64,000 bases of DNA from Bacteroidales bacterium (GCA_016707705.1 JADJHD010000016.1:1-64000), one strand, 5' to 3'. Positions 36,028 to 46,460 are shown, counted from the stretch's first letter. Notes: generated by a model not told the origin, from the letters alone. Numbers and translations are program-made.

Positions 36028-39000
36028 TCAGGAATGAGACCTGACTTCCAGCTCTTCGCTTAACTGAAGTACGAGTTTGTCATACTGCTCTTTAAAAGTA
36101 GGTACCAATTCATGCAATTGGTGAAGTTGTTCCCAAATTTTGCAATACTCATGAATGAGCTTGATCTTTTCTCTCAGGTCCTTATTTCCTACAAGATCGA
36201 TGCTGGATTTGATTTTGTGAGCGTAAGTTTCAACGCCTTCTATATCATTATCCTTGTATGCCTTCATCAGGTCTTCAACATAAGAAGGGGTAACTTCGAG
36301 GAACTTACGAATCATTCTGTTAACCTGATCCTGATCACCACCAAGAATCCGTGAGATTGCTGCCAGGTCCATCAGCTTATTAGCTTGAGCAATTGCAGAT
36401 TCCTGTGAATTTCCCTCATCCTTACGCTGGATTGATTTTTCTCTGCGGTCAAGAAGAGAAATCAATTTCAGGAAAAAGTCATCCGGGTTGAAAGGTTTTG
36501 ACACATACCCGTTCATCCCAGCCTCCAGACATTTTTCAATTACTCCTTTCAGCACATTGGCAGTAAGGGCAAGTATTGGCGTTTTGACACCAAGTTGATT
36601 TCTTATAAGATTGGTAGCAGTAAAGCCATCCATAACGGGCATCTGCAAATCCATCAGGATAAGGTCGAAAGAGGTGGTTTTAAGGATTTCTACAGCCTGT
36701 TGTCCATTTTCAGCTATTTTGGTTACTGTTTGCCACTTCTCCAGCAATGACTGGGCAATAATCTGGTTGAATTTATTATCCTCAACCAGGAGAATCCTGA
36801 CACCTTTAAGAGCATCTTCGGAAGGTTTTTCGTTATTGGATGGCATTGGAGCATTTTCAGCATTGCCATCAGCGAGATCAATAAGGAAATAGAAATTACT
36901 GCCAATATCCTTGCTGCTTTCAACCGCGAGAGTTCCGCCCATCAGTTCAACCAATTGTTTGCTGATTGGCAGTCCCAGTCCGGTTCCTCCATAGGTACGG
37001 GTTATGCTTTCATCCTCCTGCTGGAAACTTTCGAAGATTTTGGAAAGATGGTCATGGCTGATCCCAATACCCGTATCCTCAACCGAGAAACGAATCTTGT
37101 TCATATTATTCTCCCTGGATACCAGAGTGCAACTAAGCTCAACACGACCTTCCCTGGTAAATTTAATAGCATTGCTAACCAGGTTGATGAGCACTTGCTG
37201 TAAGCGAACCGGGTCACCACTCAAAATGGGTGGTACATCCGGATCAATCTTATACCTGAACTGAATATTCTTATCCTCAGCCTTATACTCCTGGGTATCG
37301 TAGATCTTCTTGACCAGATCCTTGATATTGAAATCGGTTTTTTCAAGTTCAAGTTGTCCGGATTCAATCTTTGAGAAGTCCAGAATATCGTTGATAATAT
37401 TGAAAAGGCTATCTGAAGAAGTATTCAGATTTCTCAGAATTTTCTTTTGAGGAATATCGAGGCTTGTATTATCCAGCATTCCTATCATACCGATGATGGC
37501 ATTAAGAGGAGTACGGATTTCATGGCTCATATTGGCCAGGAACCTGGATTTAGCGCTATTTGCAGCTTCTGCAGCCTCAGTGGCTTTCTTTAAGGCTCTG
37601 TCGGCATCCTTACGGTTCGTAATATCACGAGCAATCCCGGTAGTACCCAGCAGGTTGCCTTTTTTATCGAGGATTGGAGCGCGGTAGACCTCGAACCAAC
37701 GGGTCACACCATCCTTTTCCGTTTTCTCTTCAAGGTTGAGCAATCTTCTGGAGCTCATAACCTGTTCATCCTGACTGCGGTATCGTTGAGCTACTTCGGG
37801 TTCCCAGATGTCATCCACTGTTTTCCCAATCATATCTTCCACATTCTCGAATCCGAAAGCAGAGGCAAAAGCCTCATTAACAGCCAAAAAGTTCCCCTTA
37901 GTGTCCTTAAGCCACATTTGATAGGGAATATTATTGAAAATGGCTTTGAGGTATGCTTCCCTGTTTCTGAGAGCTTCTTCGGTACGTTTGCGATCTGTTA
38001 CATTGCAAAGCAAATCGGCAAGCACATGAAGAAAAGTAATTTCATCCGTTTTCCATTTCCTGATAAGTTTCACAGAATCGAACCCTACAAATCCAAGGCA
38101 TTCTTCATCGAATATCATAGGAATTGTAATGAGGGTCTTTATTCCCTGAGCATCAAGTATATGGAAAAGATTACCATCCTTTGGAAGCAGGCTGACATCT
38201 TCAATTACCAGATTTTCTCCCCTTTTGTGTGTTGATACCCATTCGGGAATCAGATCAAGGGGTACATTCTGAAGGTTTTCGATTTCCGGAGTAATATCCT
38301 TGGCACACCATTCATATGAATTTGATAGAGTGTTCCCAACGAAATCGTAATCAAATATATAAACCCTGTCTACTTCCAACTCTTCACCAATCAGAGCTAA
38401 AAGCCTTTCAATTGCTTTTGAACTGTCCTCGATGGGTATATTGATGAACTCCGTAGCGAGGTGAGTGAGGAGATTCTGAAGATTAACAAGCTTATTAAGC
38501 TTTTCTTCTGAGAGTTTCCTGCTTGTTATATCGGCAAATGTACCAAGGACACGTTCAGATTCTGAGCCATCCTGTTGACTGATAACCTTGCCACGTGCCA
38601 GAATCCATTTATAGTTGCCATCCTTGCATTTTACCCTGTGCTCATTGGTGAAGTATGTATCCTTCAGGTTGAAATGCCTGTGAAGGTCGGTAGTTACCTT
38701 TTTCCTGTCATCAGGGTGAATACGGTCTTCCCACTCATCAATTGAGTGGGAAATCTCATTATCCTCATATCCCAGCATAGCTTTCCACTGCCGGGAATAA
38801 AAAACTTCGTTTGTGGATATATTCCAATCCCATACTCCATCACCTGAACCTTCGAGTGCAAATTGCCACCTTTCTTCACTTTCTTTGACAATTTGTTCGG
38901 CCCTTTTTCTTTCAGTTATATCCCTGATTGTACCTTCAATGTATGATGGCTTCCCGGATTCATCAAATATTAAATGACTTGTAATGGACACAGGGATATG

Positions 39001-40098
39001 TCGTCCATCCTTATGAATAAGAAGATTTTCATAGTCATTGACAACACCTTTCTGCTGAAGCAGTTTGACCATTCTATTCCTGCTTTCGATGTCGGCATAT
39101 ACCAAATCAACAGTTTTACCTATCAATTCCTCAGGATCATAGCCTGAAAGCTTCTTCACTGACGGAGAGAGTTCCAGTATTCTTCCCTGGACATCAGAGC
39201 GATAATACAGATCAAGGAATGAATTAAAGATAGCCCTGTATTTCTCAGCATTTTGCCGTGTTTCTTCTTCATTTCTTTTACGCTGAGTGATATCATGGCT
39301 AATACCTACCAGCCCGATTACATTGCCATCGGCATCCAGCTGTGGTAATTTATTACCAATAAGCCACTTTTTCTCGCCTGAGGGTGTAACCAAACAAGCT
39401 TCACGATTAAGGATTGGCTGACGGGTTTCAATAACTTCCTGGTCTTCGGCCAAAGTTTGTTCTACTATTTCCTTAGAATAAAAATCAGCATCTGTTTTCC
39501 CGATTGCATCCTCAATTCCGGCAACGCCAAGCAATTGTGCCTCTGCATTGTTCAACAATGTTTTCCTGCCTTCAAGGTCTTTGAAATAAATTGGATCCGG
39601 GATATTATTGATGATTGTTTTGAGCAAGGTGCGTTCACTCTTTAGTCGATCTTCGGCTGCTATTCTCATTTCAGCTTCAAGTGAAGCCTTACAGGATTGT
39701 GAGAGCAATTCAACTATGGGCTCCAGATCGCGCAACTGATTATATTCCAATCGGGTTGCCCGGCCAATCATGAGTATTCCAAAATTACTCAGATGAAAGC
39801 CGTAGTAGTATATTTCCTTATTCAGCTCACAGAAGTTATGACTGTTTGAGGGGTCTGTCAAAGCAGTCCTAATCTCTTCAAAGAGTTCAACATGGGCAGC
39901 ATCTTTTTTTACGAAATAGGGGACAGAGAATATTGACAAACAACCGGCATCATTTCTCGTGCACACACTAACCATGGTGCAGCCAAGCTTTTTCAGGAAA
40001 GCATTGGAGGACTTCTTCAGAATTTTCTGAAGATCAAACTCGCCCCCCACAGAGAGGGCCAGTTCAAGAAGCACCTGATTCCAGATATGGTTGTCCAT
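36028..40098 (-). CDS. Soluble multi-PAS hybrid histidine kinase with HPt
   Basis: The 1356-residue kinase has no membrane helix. Order of domains: a GAF-like region (1-145), PAS (155-275), PAS (285-395), PAS (410-530), GAF (540-705), PAS (712-830), HisKA with H859 in SHEIRTPLNAI, HATPase (NLVSNAIKFTREG, DTGIGIS, GGTGLGLPIS), a receiver (VEDNKFNQ, D in LILMDLQMPVMDG) and a C-terminal HPt domain with ETYAHKIKSS. It can therefore carry out an internal His-Asp-His relay and pass phosphate to a separate regulator. The divergent single-domain regulator at 44271 is an attractive partner. It begins 3 bases after the FIST gene stop, so the two are translationally close and almost certainly one operon. 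Confidence 0.92.
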   Translation of the reverse strand: MDNHIWNQVLLELALSVGGEFDLQKILKKSSNAFLKKLGCTMVSVCTRNDAGCLSIFSVPYFVKKDAAHVELFEEIRTALTDPSNSHNFCELNKEIYYYGFHLSNFGILMIGRATRLEYNQLRDLEPIVELLSQSCKASLEAEMRIAAEDRLKSERTLLKTIINNIPDPIYFKDLEGRKTLLNNAEAQLLGVAGIEDAIGKTDADFYSKEIVEQTLAEDQEVIETRQPILNREACLVTPSGEKKWLIGNKLPQLDADGNVIGLVGISHDITQRKRNEEETRQNAEKYRAIFNSFLDLYYRSDVQGRILELSPSVKKLSGYDPEELIGKTVDLVYADIESRNRMVKLLQQKGVVNDYENLLIHKDGRHIPVSITSHLIFDESGKPSYIEGTIRDITERKRAEQIVKESEERWQFALEGSGDGVWDWNISTNEVFYSRQWKAMLGYEDNEISHSIDEWEDRIHPDDRKKVTTDLHRHFNLKDTYFTNEHRVKCKDGNYKWILARGKVISQQDGSESERVLGTFADITSRKLSEEKLNKLVNLQNLLTHLATEFINIPIEDSSKAIERLLALIGEELEVDRVYIFDYDFVGNTLSNSYEWCAKDITPEIENLQNVPLDLIPEWVSTHKRGENLVIEDVSLLPKDGNLFHILDAQGIKTLITIPMIFDEECLGFVGFDSVKLIRKWKTDEITFLHVLADLLCNVTDRKRTEEALRNREAYLKAIFNNIPYQMWLKDTKGNFLAVNEAFASAFGFENVEDMIGKTVDDIWEPEVAQRYRSQDEQVMSSRRLLNLEEKTEKDGVTRWFEVYRAPILDKKGNLLGTTGIARDITNRKDADRALKKATEAAEAANSAKSRFLANMSHEIRTPLNAIIGMIGMLDNTSLDIPQKKILRNLNTSSDSLFNIINDILDFSKIESGQLELEKTDFNIKDLVKKIYDTQEYKAEDKNIQFRYKIDPDVPPILSGDPVRLQQVLINLVSNAIKFTREGRVELSCTLVSRENNMNKIRFSVEDTGIGISHDHLSKIFESFQQEDESITRTYGGTGLGLPISKQLVELMGGTLAVESSKDIGSNFYFLIDLADGNAENAPMPSNNEKPSEDALKGVRILLVEDNKFNQIIAQSLLEKWQTVTKIAENGQQAVEILKTTSFDLILMDLQMPVMDGFTATNLIRNQLGVKTPILALTANVLKGVIEKCLEAGMNGYVSKPFNPDDFFLKLISLLDRREKSIQRKDEGNSQESAIAQANKLMDLAAISRILGGDQDQVNRMIRKFLEVTPSYVEDLMKAYKDNDIEGVETYAHKIKSSIDLVGNKDLREKIKLIHEYCKIWEQLHQLHELVPTFKEQYDKLVLQLSEELEVRSHS

Positions 40099-40101
40099 TT
40101 A

Positions 40102-41241
40102 TTAGTTTTCCAGGATTCCGATTACGGATGTTTTATTATAAAATTCGAGGTAATCATTCTTTGAATTTGCTATTTCACCAAGCGAAAGTGCACCTATCAT
40201 AGTAGAACCACCTGAAGCAATGCTAAGTTCTTCCTGAAAACGATCCTTCAGGAAACCAGCTCTTGTAATACAATCAATAAAGAAAGTGATTGGCTCACGT
40301 TCAGATTGAACTGAAGCTGCAGATTGAAAAGCCTTAAGTGCATTTTCCCTGGAACGGGATGTTCCTGAAAGCAACGTATCAACATTGCCACTCAATACGT
40401 ATACAAAAGCGTTGGCAGGCATTTCTCCCAGACAATTCAGGCTTGTACCCGTGGTTTTTACAGGGTCGCGAACCAGGAGTTCATCAGCAACTTTCAGAAT
40501 TCCCAGTGGATAGCTATCTGCAACTTCTTCAAATTTTATTTCAGATTCTGATTTCCCTGAGACCTCGCCAATAATCTCCCTATAAATTTGCAGGGCAGGT
40601 TTCCAGTCAAACGAGATTACAGAATTATGATCTGCTTCTGTTACTTTGAGTGTTCTGGAAACGGGATTCCATCCATGGGCTACTCCTACACCACTTTTGA
40701 GTGGAGTAAATCCCAGAATGGCTGCATCCATTAATAGTCCCCGAGAGGTAAAAATACAGGGGATTGGTTTAAATTCTGCTGATCCTGCTCCTCCCCCAAT
40801 GTAGTTTGAACGTAGTCCGTGATGATTAAAGGCTACATCCAGCAAGGGTGCGATTGTGCGACTCATGCCGTCGACGAACAGAAATATTGTATTGGATTCA
40901 AGTTCGTTCTCAGAAAGGAAGTCATCAAAAATATTGTCAAAATTCTGGCTCGAAGTGTTAATATCCTGAATTATCAAAGGATTCACCTCTTGAGTAAGTC
41001 CGACTAAAATCGTTCCTTTTGAAAGTTTCTCTGTTTCAGTCAGCAGGAAAGGGAAAATACCGCCAAAGACCGGCTTTTTGCAGGACTTAAGCAACTGATC
41101 GCAGTTACCGGGATTGAACCCATTACCTTCACATGCAAGAATCATAATAGACCTTACATCAGGATCCTGTTCAAACGTATTTAACATCAGACTGAAATTG
41201 CTGATGTTACCGCTCTTGTCGATATTTATTTTAATAGCCAT
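40102..41241 (-). CDS. FIST-domain sensor protein
   Basis: This 379-residue soluble protein matches the FIST (F-box and intracellular signal transduction) family. The FIST_N half includes RSIMILACEGN, PVFGGIFPF, FVDGMSRTIAPLLDVAFNHH and GGGAGSAEF; the FIST_C half carries SYPLGIL, LVRDPVKTTGTSL and the closing GALSLGEIANSKNDYLEFYNKTSV. FIST proteins are cytosolic ligand-binding sensors, possibly for amino acids, commonly encoded with histidine kinases, as here. It sits between the two hybrid kinases: 48 bases after one and 3 bases before the other. It probably feeds both kinases a signal. Confidence 0.9.
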   Translation of the reverse strand: MAIKINIDKSGNISNFSLMLNTFEQDPDVRSIMILACEGNGFNPGNCDQLLKSCKKPVFGGIFPFLLTETEKLSKGTILVGLTQEVNPLIIQDINTSSQNFDNIFDDFLSENELESNTIFLFVDGMSRTIAPLLDVAFNHHGLRSNYIGGGAGSAEFKPIPCIFTSRGLLMDAAILGFTPLKSGVGVAHGWNPVSRTLKVTEADHNSVISFDWKPALQIYREIIGEVSGKSESEIKFEEVADSYPLGILKVADELLVRDPVKTTGTSLNCLGEMPANAFVYVLSGNVDTLLSGTSRSRENALKAFQSAASVQSEREPITFFIDCITRAGFLKDRFQEELSIASGGSTMIGALSLGEIANSKNDYLEFYNKTSVIGILEN

Positions 41242-41289
41242 TTTATTGATGCATTTAGCTTTTGAGCAAGCCGTGTGAATGCAATTACT

Positions 41290-43791
41290 CTATGTTTTAT
41301 TACTCTTTGTGACCAATTGTAATATTTTATTTTTCAGAACTGACAGAATTTTTTGGTAGAAGTCATCCGGGTCAAAGGGTTTGGAAATATAGCCGTTCAT
41401 TCCGGCTGCTTCACACTTTTCAACAATCCCTTTAACAACATTCGCAGTAAGGGCCAGAATGGGAATATCCATTTCAAGTTTATTGCGTATAATCCCTGCT
41501 GCAGTAATTCCATCCATAACCGGCATTTGCAGGTCCATGAGCACAAGGTCAAAAGTGGCTTCTTTAAGAATATCAACAGCCACTCTTCCATTCTCCGCAA
41601 TCACCGTATCGGCTCCCCATTTATCAAGGAGAGCCTTTGCAATAAATTGATTGAATTTGTTATCCTCAACCAGAAGAATTCTGATCTCACTGAGATTAAA
41701 CATTTCAGGAATGGTAAAGGGCAATTGTTCCGGAAGCACTGTAGATCCCTTGGCAAAATCAAGTGAAAAGTAGAATTTGCTTCCAATTCCCTTGGTACTG
41801 CTTACTTTAAGCGAACCTCCCATGAGTCGTACCAGCTGATTGCTGATTGCCAGTCCAAGACCAGTCCCACCATACATCCTTGTGATACTTTCATCTTCCT
41901 GCTGGAAGCTCTCAAAAATCTTCCCGATATTGTCAGGGTTAACACCTATTCCGGTATCCTCAACACTAAATTCAACAGTGTACGATTTACCATCCGATTT
42001 CAACAATTCGCAGCGAAGTTCTACCCTTCCCTCAAGAGTAAATTTTATAGCGTTGCTGGTGAGGTTATTCAAAACCTGATGCAAGCGTGAAGCATCACCA
42101 ATTACAAGGCTTTCAATTGAGGGATCTATGAATAAGTTGAGAGCAATTTTCTTTTCAGCAGCTTTATATTCCATAGAATCAACTACTTGTTGAAGCAGTT
42201 CTCTAAGATCAAAATCACTGTTATCAAGATCCATCTGACCCGATTCAATTTTCGAAAAGTCAAGGATATCATTAATAATGGAAAGCAAGCTTCCGGAAGA
42301 AACATTCAGGTTATGCAGCAGTTTTTGCTGACTTTCACTTAATTCAGTATCGCAAAGAAGACGAATCATCCCAACTATAGCATTGAGAGGGGTACGGATT
42401 TCATGACTCATATTAGCCAGAAATCTTGATTTGGCATTGCTTGCAGATTCTGCTGCCACCATAGCCGATTTCAGTGAGCGCTCAACTAATTTCCTGTTTG
42501 TAATATCACGATACTGCCATAGATGCCCAATGAATTTGTCACCTGAGAAAATTGGCAGGTAATCCCTTTCAAAAAACACTCCATTTGGCAGTTCCAGTTC
42601 TTCTCCGATTACCGGTTTCTTTTCTGAGATTATGTGAATAATTTTTTGTGAAAAGTCCTCGGGATCGCCAAACATATGCCCCGACTGGTCTGCAGCACGG
42701 GTACAGTCAATTCCCAGCATCATTTCCGGTTCAACCGGAATCTTGAAGAGATTACAGAAATACTTATTAATTAATGCAATGCGGCGATTCTCATCTTCCA
42801 TCAGGATTCCAGCTTCCAGATTATAGATTAATGTTTTTAGTCTGGAAGTAGCAGATTCGAGTTCAGATTTATTTCTTTTCTCTTCGCTGATATCGCGAAT
42901 ATTGAAACTAAAGTAGTTCTCCCCATTGAATTGAAAGAGTGAAACAGCCATATCAACCGGAAATTCCTCGCGATTCTTCCTGAAACCAACAGTTTCAAAG
43001 TGTTTTCGTTGCATGGCGAGACCAGTAACGGAGCCGGAATCTATGGCATTGCCGGAAGCCAGTCTGACATCATGCAACAACAATACATTGCCCCCCTGCT
43101 GTCCAAGCATTTCCTGTTTCCTGAATCCAAATACATTCTCAGCTTCATTGTTCCATTCTACAATGCGCAAATCCATATCCATGATAGCAATTGCCTCAGG
43201 GCCTTCCTGAACTATCAATTTATAATCAAGATCTGTTTTACTCTTACTGTGAGGAGGTTTTTGTATATGCGGGACTGTTTCCCCTGCTTGAGTATGAATA
43301 TCCTGAGGAATTGTATTCAAGACAGAATTGGCAAGGTTAACCAGCATTCTGGCTATAAGCAGATGTTCTTCATTAAAAGCATCTGGACTGAAACTTCCCA
43401 GAACAACCACTCCTATAGCCTTCTCACCAGAAATTAAAGGTGAAAGCAGGCTGCTGCATACCGGGATGCTTGGATCGAAGGGATGTTGATTTGTCTCATT
43501 GGAGCTTTTTTCAGCAGAAAGGTAAAGTTCTTCACATTGCTGAAACACCAGATTTACTGATTCAGGAATACTATTATTAATAAGAATGCCTGTCTCAGGA
43601 ATTCCTGAACGGGAAAACAATTTTGGAGCTGTCTGAGGAGGAATGCAAAGATATACTGCACTCTTGTTGGCTCCGAGCAATTCAAGCAAGGAGTTTTCAA
43701 GATGAAGTGACAATTGCTCCGGATTCCTGATTCCCGGGAATAGTGGAATAAACCTGTTTAGTTTATCAATTAATCTTATTTCCTTTTCCAA
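41290..43791 (-). CDS. Soluble PAS/GAF hybrid histidine kinase
   Basis: The 833-residue kinase is first in the FIST operon. It contains an N-terminal GAF-like domain (about 10-160), PAS (190-305), PAS (310-435), HisKA with H463 in SHEIRTPLNAI, HATPase (NLTSNAIKFTLEG, DTGIGVN, GGTGLGLAIS) and a receiver (VEDNKFNQ, LVLMDLQMPVMDG). It lacks the HPt domain of its partner at 36028 and has no membrane helices. Its HisKA-to-receiver part closely resembles the partner kinase (LANMSHEIRTPLNAI, SFQQEDESIT and the identical VEDNKFNQ stretch), suggesting duplication of the catalytic core with different sensor ends. Confidence 0.92.
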   Translation of the reverse strand: MEKEIRLIDKLNRFIPLFPGIRNPEQLSLHLENSLLELLGANKSAVYLCIPPQTAPKLFSRSGIPETGILINNSIPESVNLVFQQCEELYLSAEKSSNETNQHPFDPSIPVCSSLLSPLISGEKAIGVVVLGSFSPDAFNEEHLLIARMLVNLANSVLNTIPQDIHTQAGETVPHIQKPPHSKSKTDLDYKLIVQEGPEAIAIMDMDLRIVEWNNEAENVFGFRKQEMLGQQGGNVLLLHDVRLASGNAIDSGSVTGLAMQRKHFETVGFRKNREEFPVDMAVSLFQFNGENYFSFNIRDISEEKRNKSELESATSRLKTLIYNLEAGILMEDENRRIALINKYFCNLFKIPVEPEMMLGIDCTRAADQSGHMFGDPEDFSQKIIHIISEKKPVIGEELELPNGVFFERDYLPIFSGDKFIGHLWQYRDITNRKLVERSLKSAMVAAESASNAKSRFLANMSHEIRTPLNAIVGMIRLLCDTELSESQQKLLHNLNVSSGSLLSIINDILDFSKIESGQMDLDNSDFDLRELLQQVVDSMEYKAAEKKIALNLFIDPSIESLVIGDASRLHQVLNNLTSNAIKFTLEGRVELRCELLKSDGKSYTVEFSVEDTGIGVNPDNIGKIFESFQQEDESITRMYGGTGLGLAISNQLVRLMGGSLKVSSTKGIGSKFYFSLDFAKGSTVLPEQLPFTIPEMFNLSEIRILLVEDNKFNQFIAKALLDKWGADTVIAENGRVAVDILKEATFDLVLMDLQMPVMDGITAAGIIRNKLEMDIPILALTANVVKGIVEKCEAAGMNGYISKPFDPDDFYQKILSVLKNKILQLVTKSNKT

Positions 43792-44270
43792 TCAATCCCA
43801 ATTGAGAAGGTTGCCGGTCCCTTTTTGGAACCCTCAGCCTGATTTGTTCTAACTATACCTTATTAGTCTAATATAAAGGTATACTAATTTCATACTCTTC
43901 CATTAATAGCCAATTTTAGGCATAAGTAACATGAAAGACGCAATTTTATTGATATTTTAACCTATTTACAAGCCGAATCATATCAAATCACCGAATAGAA
44001 GTGGATAAAATTACAGACATAATTGAGTAATTTTGCTATTCCAGCTTCGTAGTCCACGAAATAGGGACTTATCAAGCTAGTAGCAGTGTTTTCTGATGAG
44101 TACGCACTTTAAAGAGATTTGGTTCAATAAGCATTCAATGAAAGAAAATACTTTCCTAAAATTGATCAAATTGAACTTCATTTATCCAAATAACACCATA
44201 ATGAAATTATAACACTCAATGCATGGCTCTCATTTTCAATGTTTTAGAATTTTGGAACAGTATTTGGTAT
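43792..44270. other. Divergent intergenic region of the FIST signalling cluster
   Basis: About 480 bases separate the kinase operon from the divergent regulator. It is AT-rich with no gene. A minus-strand TACCTTTA (near 43870-43880) resembles a -7 box but lacks the final G. The reading frame that begins at ATG 44223 in front of the regulator gives a poor N-terminus and is not favoured. Confidence 0.45.
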
Positions 44271-44729
44271 ATGGATAGCAAAACAAAGAATATGTATATC
44301 CTGCTCGTCGAAGAAGATCATTTTTATGCATCCATGATCTCCGGATTTCTGAAGAAAGAAGGTTTCGGACAAATCAAGCATATTGATAACAGCATTGATT
44401 GTTTACTCCAGGTGTATGACGAGGTAACTCCTGATCTGGTTATAATGGATGCCAGGCTGGGCAGGGTAAACGGAGTAGAAGTAATTGAAAAGCTGCTTCG
44501 CCACAAGCCAGGATTGAAAGTTGTAATTCTGACCGGTGAATCCAATGGAAAACGGATTACCCAATCGGTACAAAATGCCGTGATAGATATTATTGTAAAG
44601 GATGAGTTGATTTTCGACAGGCTGATGCCGCACGTGAGAATCATCCATTCAGAACTTATAAACAGCAGGAAAAACAGGCCGGTATCAAATTTACTGGTTA
44701 GCTTCAAGAGATTCATCTTTGCTCCCTGA
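44271..44729 (+). CDS. Single-domain response regulator
   Basis: The predicted product is 152 residues from ATG 44271 (MDSKTKNMYILLVEEDHFY). The earlier ATG at 44223 adds 16 residues that fit no family, so the later start is preferred. It is a stand-alone receiver: acidic pair in VEEDHFYA, phospho-acceptor aspartate in LVIMDARLG, threonine in VVILTGES and lysine in IIVKDEL. No output domain follows. It is transcribed away from the FIST-kinase operon; such receivers usually serve as a shuttle or control target by protein binding. It is the natural candidate partner for the HPt-bearing kinase at 36028. Confidence 0.88.
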   Translation: MDSKTKNMYILLVEEDHFYASMISGFLKKEGFGQIKHIDNSIDCLLQVYDEVTPDLVIMDARLGRVNGVEVIEKLLRHKPGLKVVILTGESNGKRITQSVQNAVIDIIVKDELIFDRLMPHVRIIHSELINSRKNRPVSNLLVSFKRFIFAP

Positions 44730-44771
44730 TCCTACTCATCGACCAACTTGTAAACAAAACCCAACTATGTT

Positions 44772-44802
44772 AAGGGCCCTTGAAAGAGGCCCTTATTTTT
44801 TT
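44772..44802 (+). terminator. Terminator of the response regulator gene
   Basis: AAGGGCC (44772-44778) and GGCCCTT (44788-44794) form a 7-pair stem followed by A then seven T. It lies about 45 bases past the regulator stop and overlaps the end of the convergent beta-helix gene. Confidence 0.85.
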
Positions 44803-46460
44803 ATAAATTTCCCGGTAGTTTCAGAATTCCCGGATCTCAGACTGTAGACATATATTCCTGAAGGAAGTCCATTTGTATCGACCATGAAGCTTTGTTCTGC
44901 TTCCGGTATCGTTGTTTTAGACTGTTCCGAAATCCGTTTCCCCTGAATGGTATAAATCATTAGGCTTACACTGGAGGAAGTGCTGGTGGTAAAGGATATT
45001 TTGATCCATCTATCAGCGGGATTGGGATATGCAATTGGTTTTTTACTGAAAAGAGTGGCATTACTGATTCCTGCAACATCTGGATTATACTCGGTAGCGC
45101 CTATATCATAAGCTGTCCCAAAAAGGCGTGGATTATGAAAGAAATCAAAACCAATACCGATTGCATTTGCCGAAGCCTCATCAATAAGAGGAGATGTTGG
45201 ATTCAGCGCAAAGAGGTCATTGCTGAAACCGGCCTCGTCTAACTGTCTTGAAAAGAAATTATTTTCCATAAGAATATCAGTTCCGGGATCAGGCAGCATC
45301 ACATAGCTGTCCATTCCATTGAAACTGGTAGGTCCGTTCTCGTAGTAATCATAATTCCCGGGATCGAGAATGGCATTTGAAATGATCCTGTTATCCCGGG
45401 AAACCACACTTTTGAACCTGATGCCGTCAGATTTTGGCTTCACTATGGTATTGAAAAGAATGGAATAGCTGGCACCGGGAATTGTTGAGACATCTGTCAC
45501 ATAGATTCCGAATCTCATCTTGCTGGTGTCGGCAGGCTGGAAATTCCTGCCGGCTTCCACAATTATATTATTAAATACCCTGAATCCTCCAAGTCCATGA
45601 ATTTCAATTCCATTTCCATTGCCCTCCTTAATGAAATTATTGTAGCAGTCGCATTGGGAACCTCCACCTATGGTAATGCCTGACATCTGTCCGAAAATCT
45701 CCTTCCAGCTATCATGCAAAACCAGATTATCGAATACCTGGCAATCCTCGGAGGCAGAACTGATTTGGATTCCATCCATTCCGGAGCGCTTCACTATGTT
45801 ATTGTAAATCCTTACGCCCTTGAGCAGTGATGGCAGCAGGAGCGTATCCTGTCCGTTACACTGAATGGTTTGTCCGAAGTACTTGGTACTGCCTATGTAC
45901 ATACCTTCATCACCAACATCGGCAATATAATTGTCGTGAATAAGGGTGTTGAACTGGGTAAACGCATCCCTGGTCGACTGCAGACTGCAATCGGGATCAG
46001 TTTTGGCATTGATTCCACCGGCAAGGCAGTTCTGAATCAGCAGATGGTCAACTTCATAATCCGTGCTCCTTCCTCCCAGACCAAGACCTCCGCCATTGGC
46101 AACACCTTCGATGCGGATACCGTAGAATTGGGAAGGATCGCCGGTTCCTGTGAGGCGAAAATCGTGACAATTTTGAATGGAAATACCGAAGTAATGGTCG
46201 GTATTGATTACTACCGGGCCACCATTGTTGACAATGTAAACCGGAGATTCATGGGAACCTGACAGATTTCTCATCAGAAGAAAATCCCTTCTGCCGGCTC
46301 CAAGAAGGATGGTATCCCCCGGGTGAACCTGATCAAAGGGAGCATGTTCTCCGTCGATAAGTGTAACTGTTGAATCGGCATAAATGGATACAGGCTGGGC
46401 CGTCCCCTGAAAAAACAGAATCAGGAACAGCACTGCAACAAAGATGCCTTTAACACTCAT
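44793..46460 (-). CDS. Parallel beta-helix surface protein, T9SS cargo
   Basis: The 555-residue secreted protein has a signal peptide (FLILFFQGTAQ) and then a right-handed parallel beta-helix with many N-rich turns: GVRIYNNIVKRSGMDGIQIS, CQVFDNLVLHDS, CDCYNNFIKEGNGNGIEIHG and FRVFNNIIVEAG. Such folds are common in polysaccharide lyases and epimerases. It ends in a T9SS type A sorting domain (AYPNPADRWIKI). It lies 16 bases downstream of the glycosyltransferase gene at 46477, so it probably is the last gene of the polysaccharide operon, and could act on or bind the polymer. I see no catalytic residue set I can name. Confidence 0.83.
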   Translation of the reverse strand: MSVKGIFVAVLFLILFFQGTAQPVSIYADSTVTLIDGEHAPFDQVHPGDTILLGAGRRDFLLMRNLSGSHESPVYIVNNGGPVVINTDHYFGISIQNCHDFRLTGTGDPSQFYGIRIEGVANGGGLGLGGRSTDYEVDHLLIQNCLAGGINAKTDPDCSLQSTRDAFTQFNTLIHDNYIADVGDEGMYIGSTKYFGQTIQCNGQDTLLLPSLLKGVRIYNNIVKRSGMDGIQISSASEDCQVFDNLVLHDSWKEIFGQMSGITIGGGSQCDCYNNFIKEGNGNGIEIHGLGGFRVFNNIIVEAGRNFQPADTSKMRFGIYVTDVSTIPGASYSILFNTIVKPKSDGIRFKSVVSRDNRIISNAILDPGNYDYYENGPTSFNGMDSYVMLPDPGTDILMENNFFSRQLDEAGFSNDLFALNPTSPLIDEASANAIGIGFDFFHNPRLFGTAYDIGATEYNPDVAGISNATLFSKKPIAYPNPADRWIKISFTTSTSSSVSLMIYTIQGKRISEQSKTTIPEAEQSFMVDTNGLPSGIYVYSLRSGNSETTGKFIKK

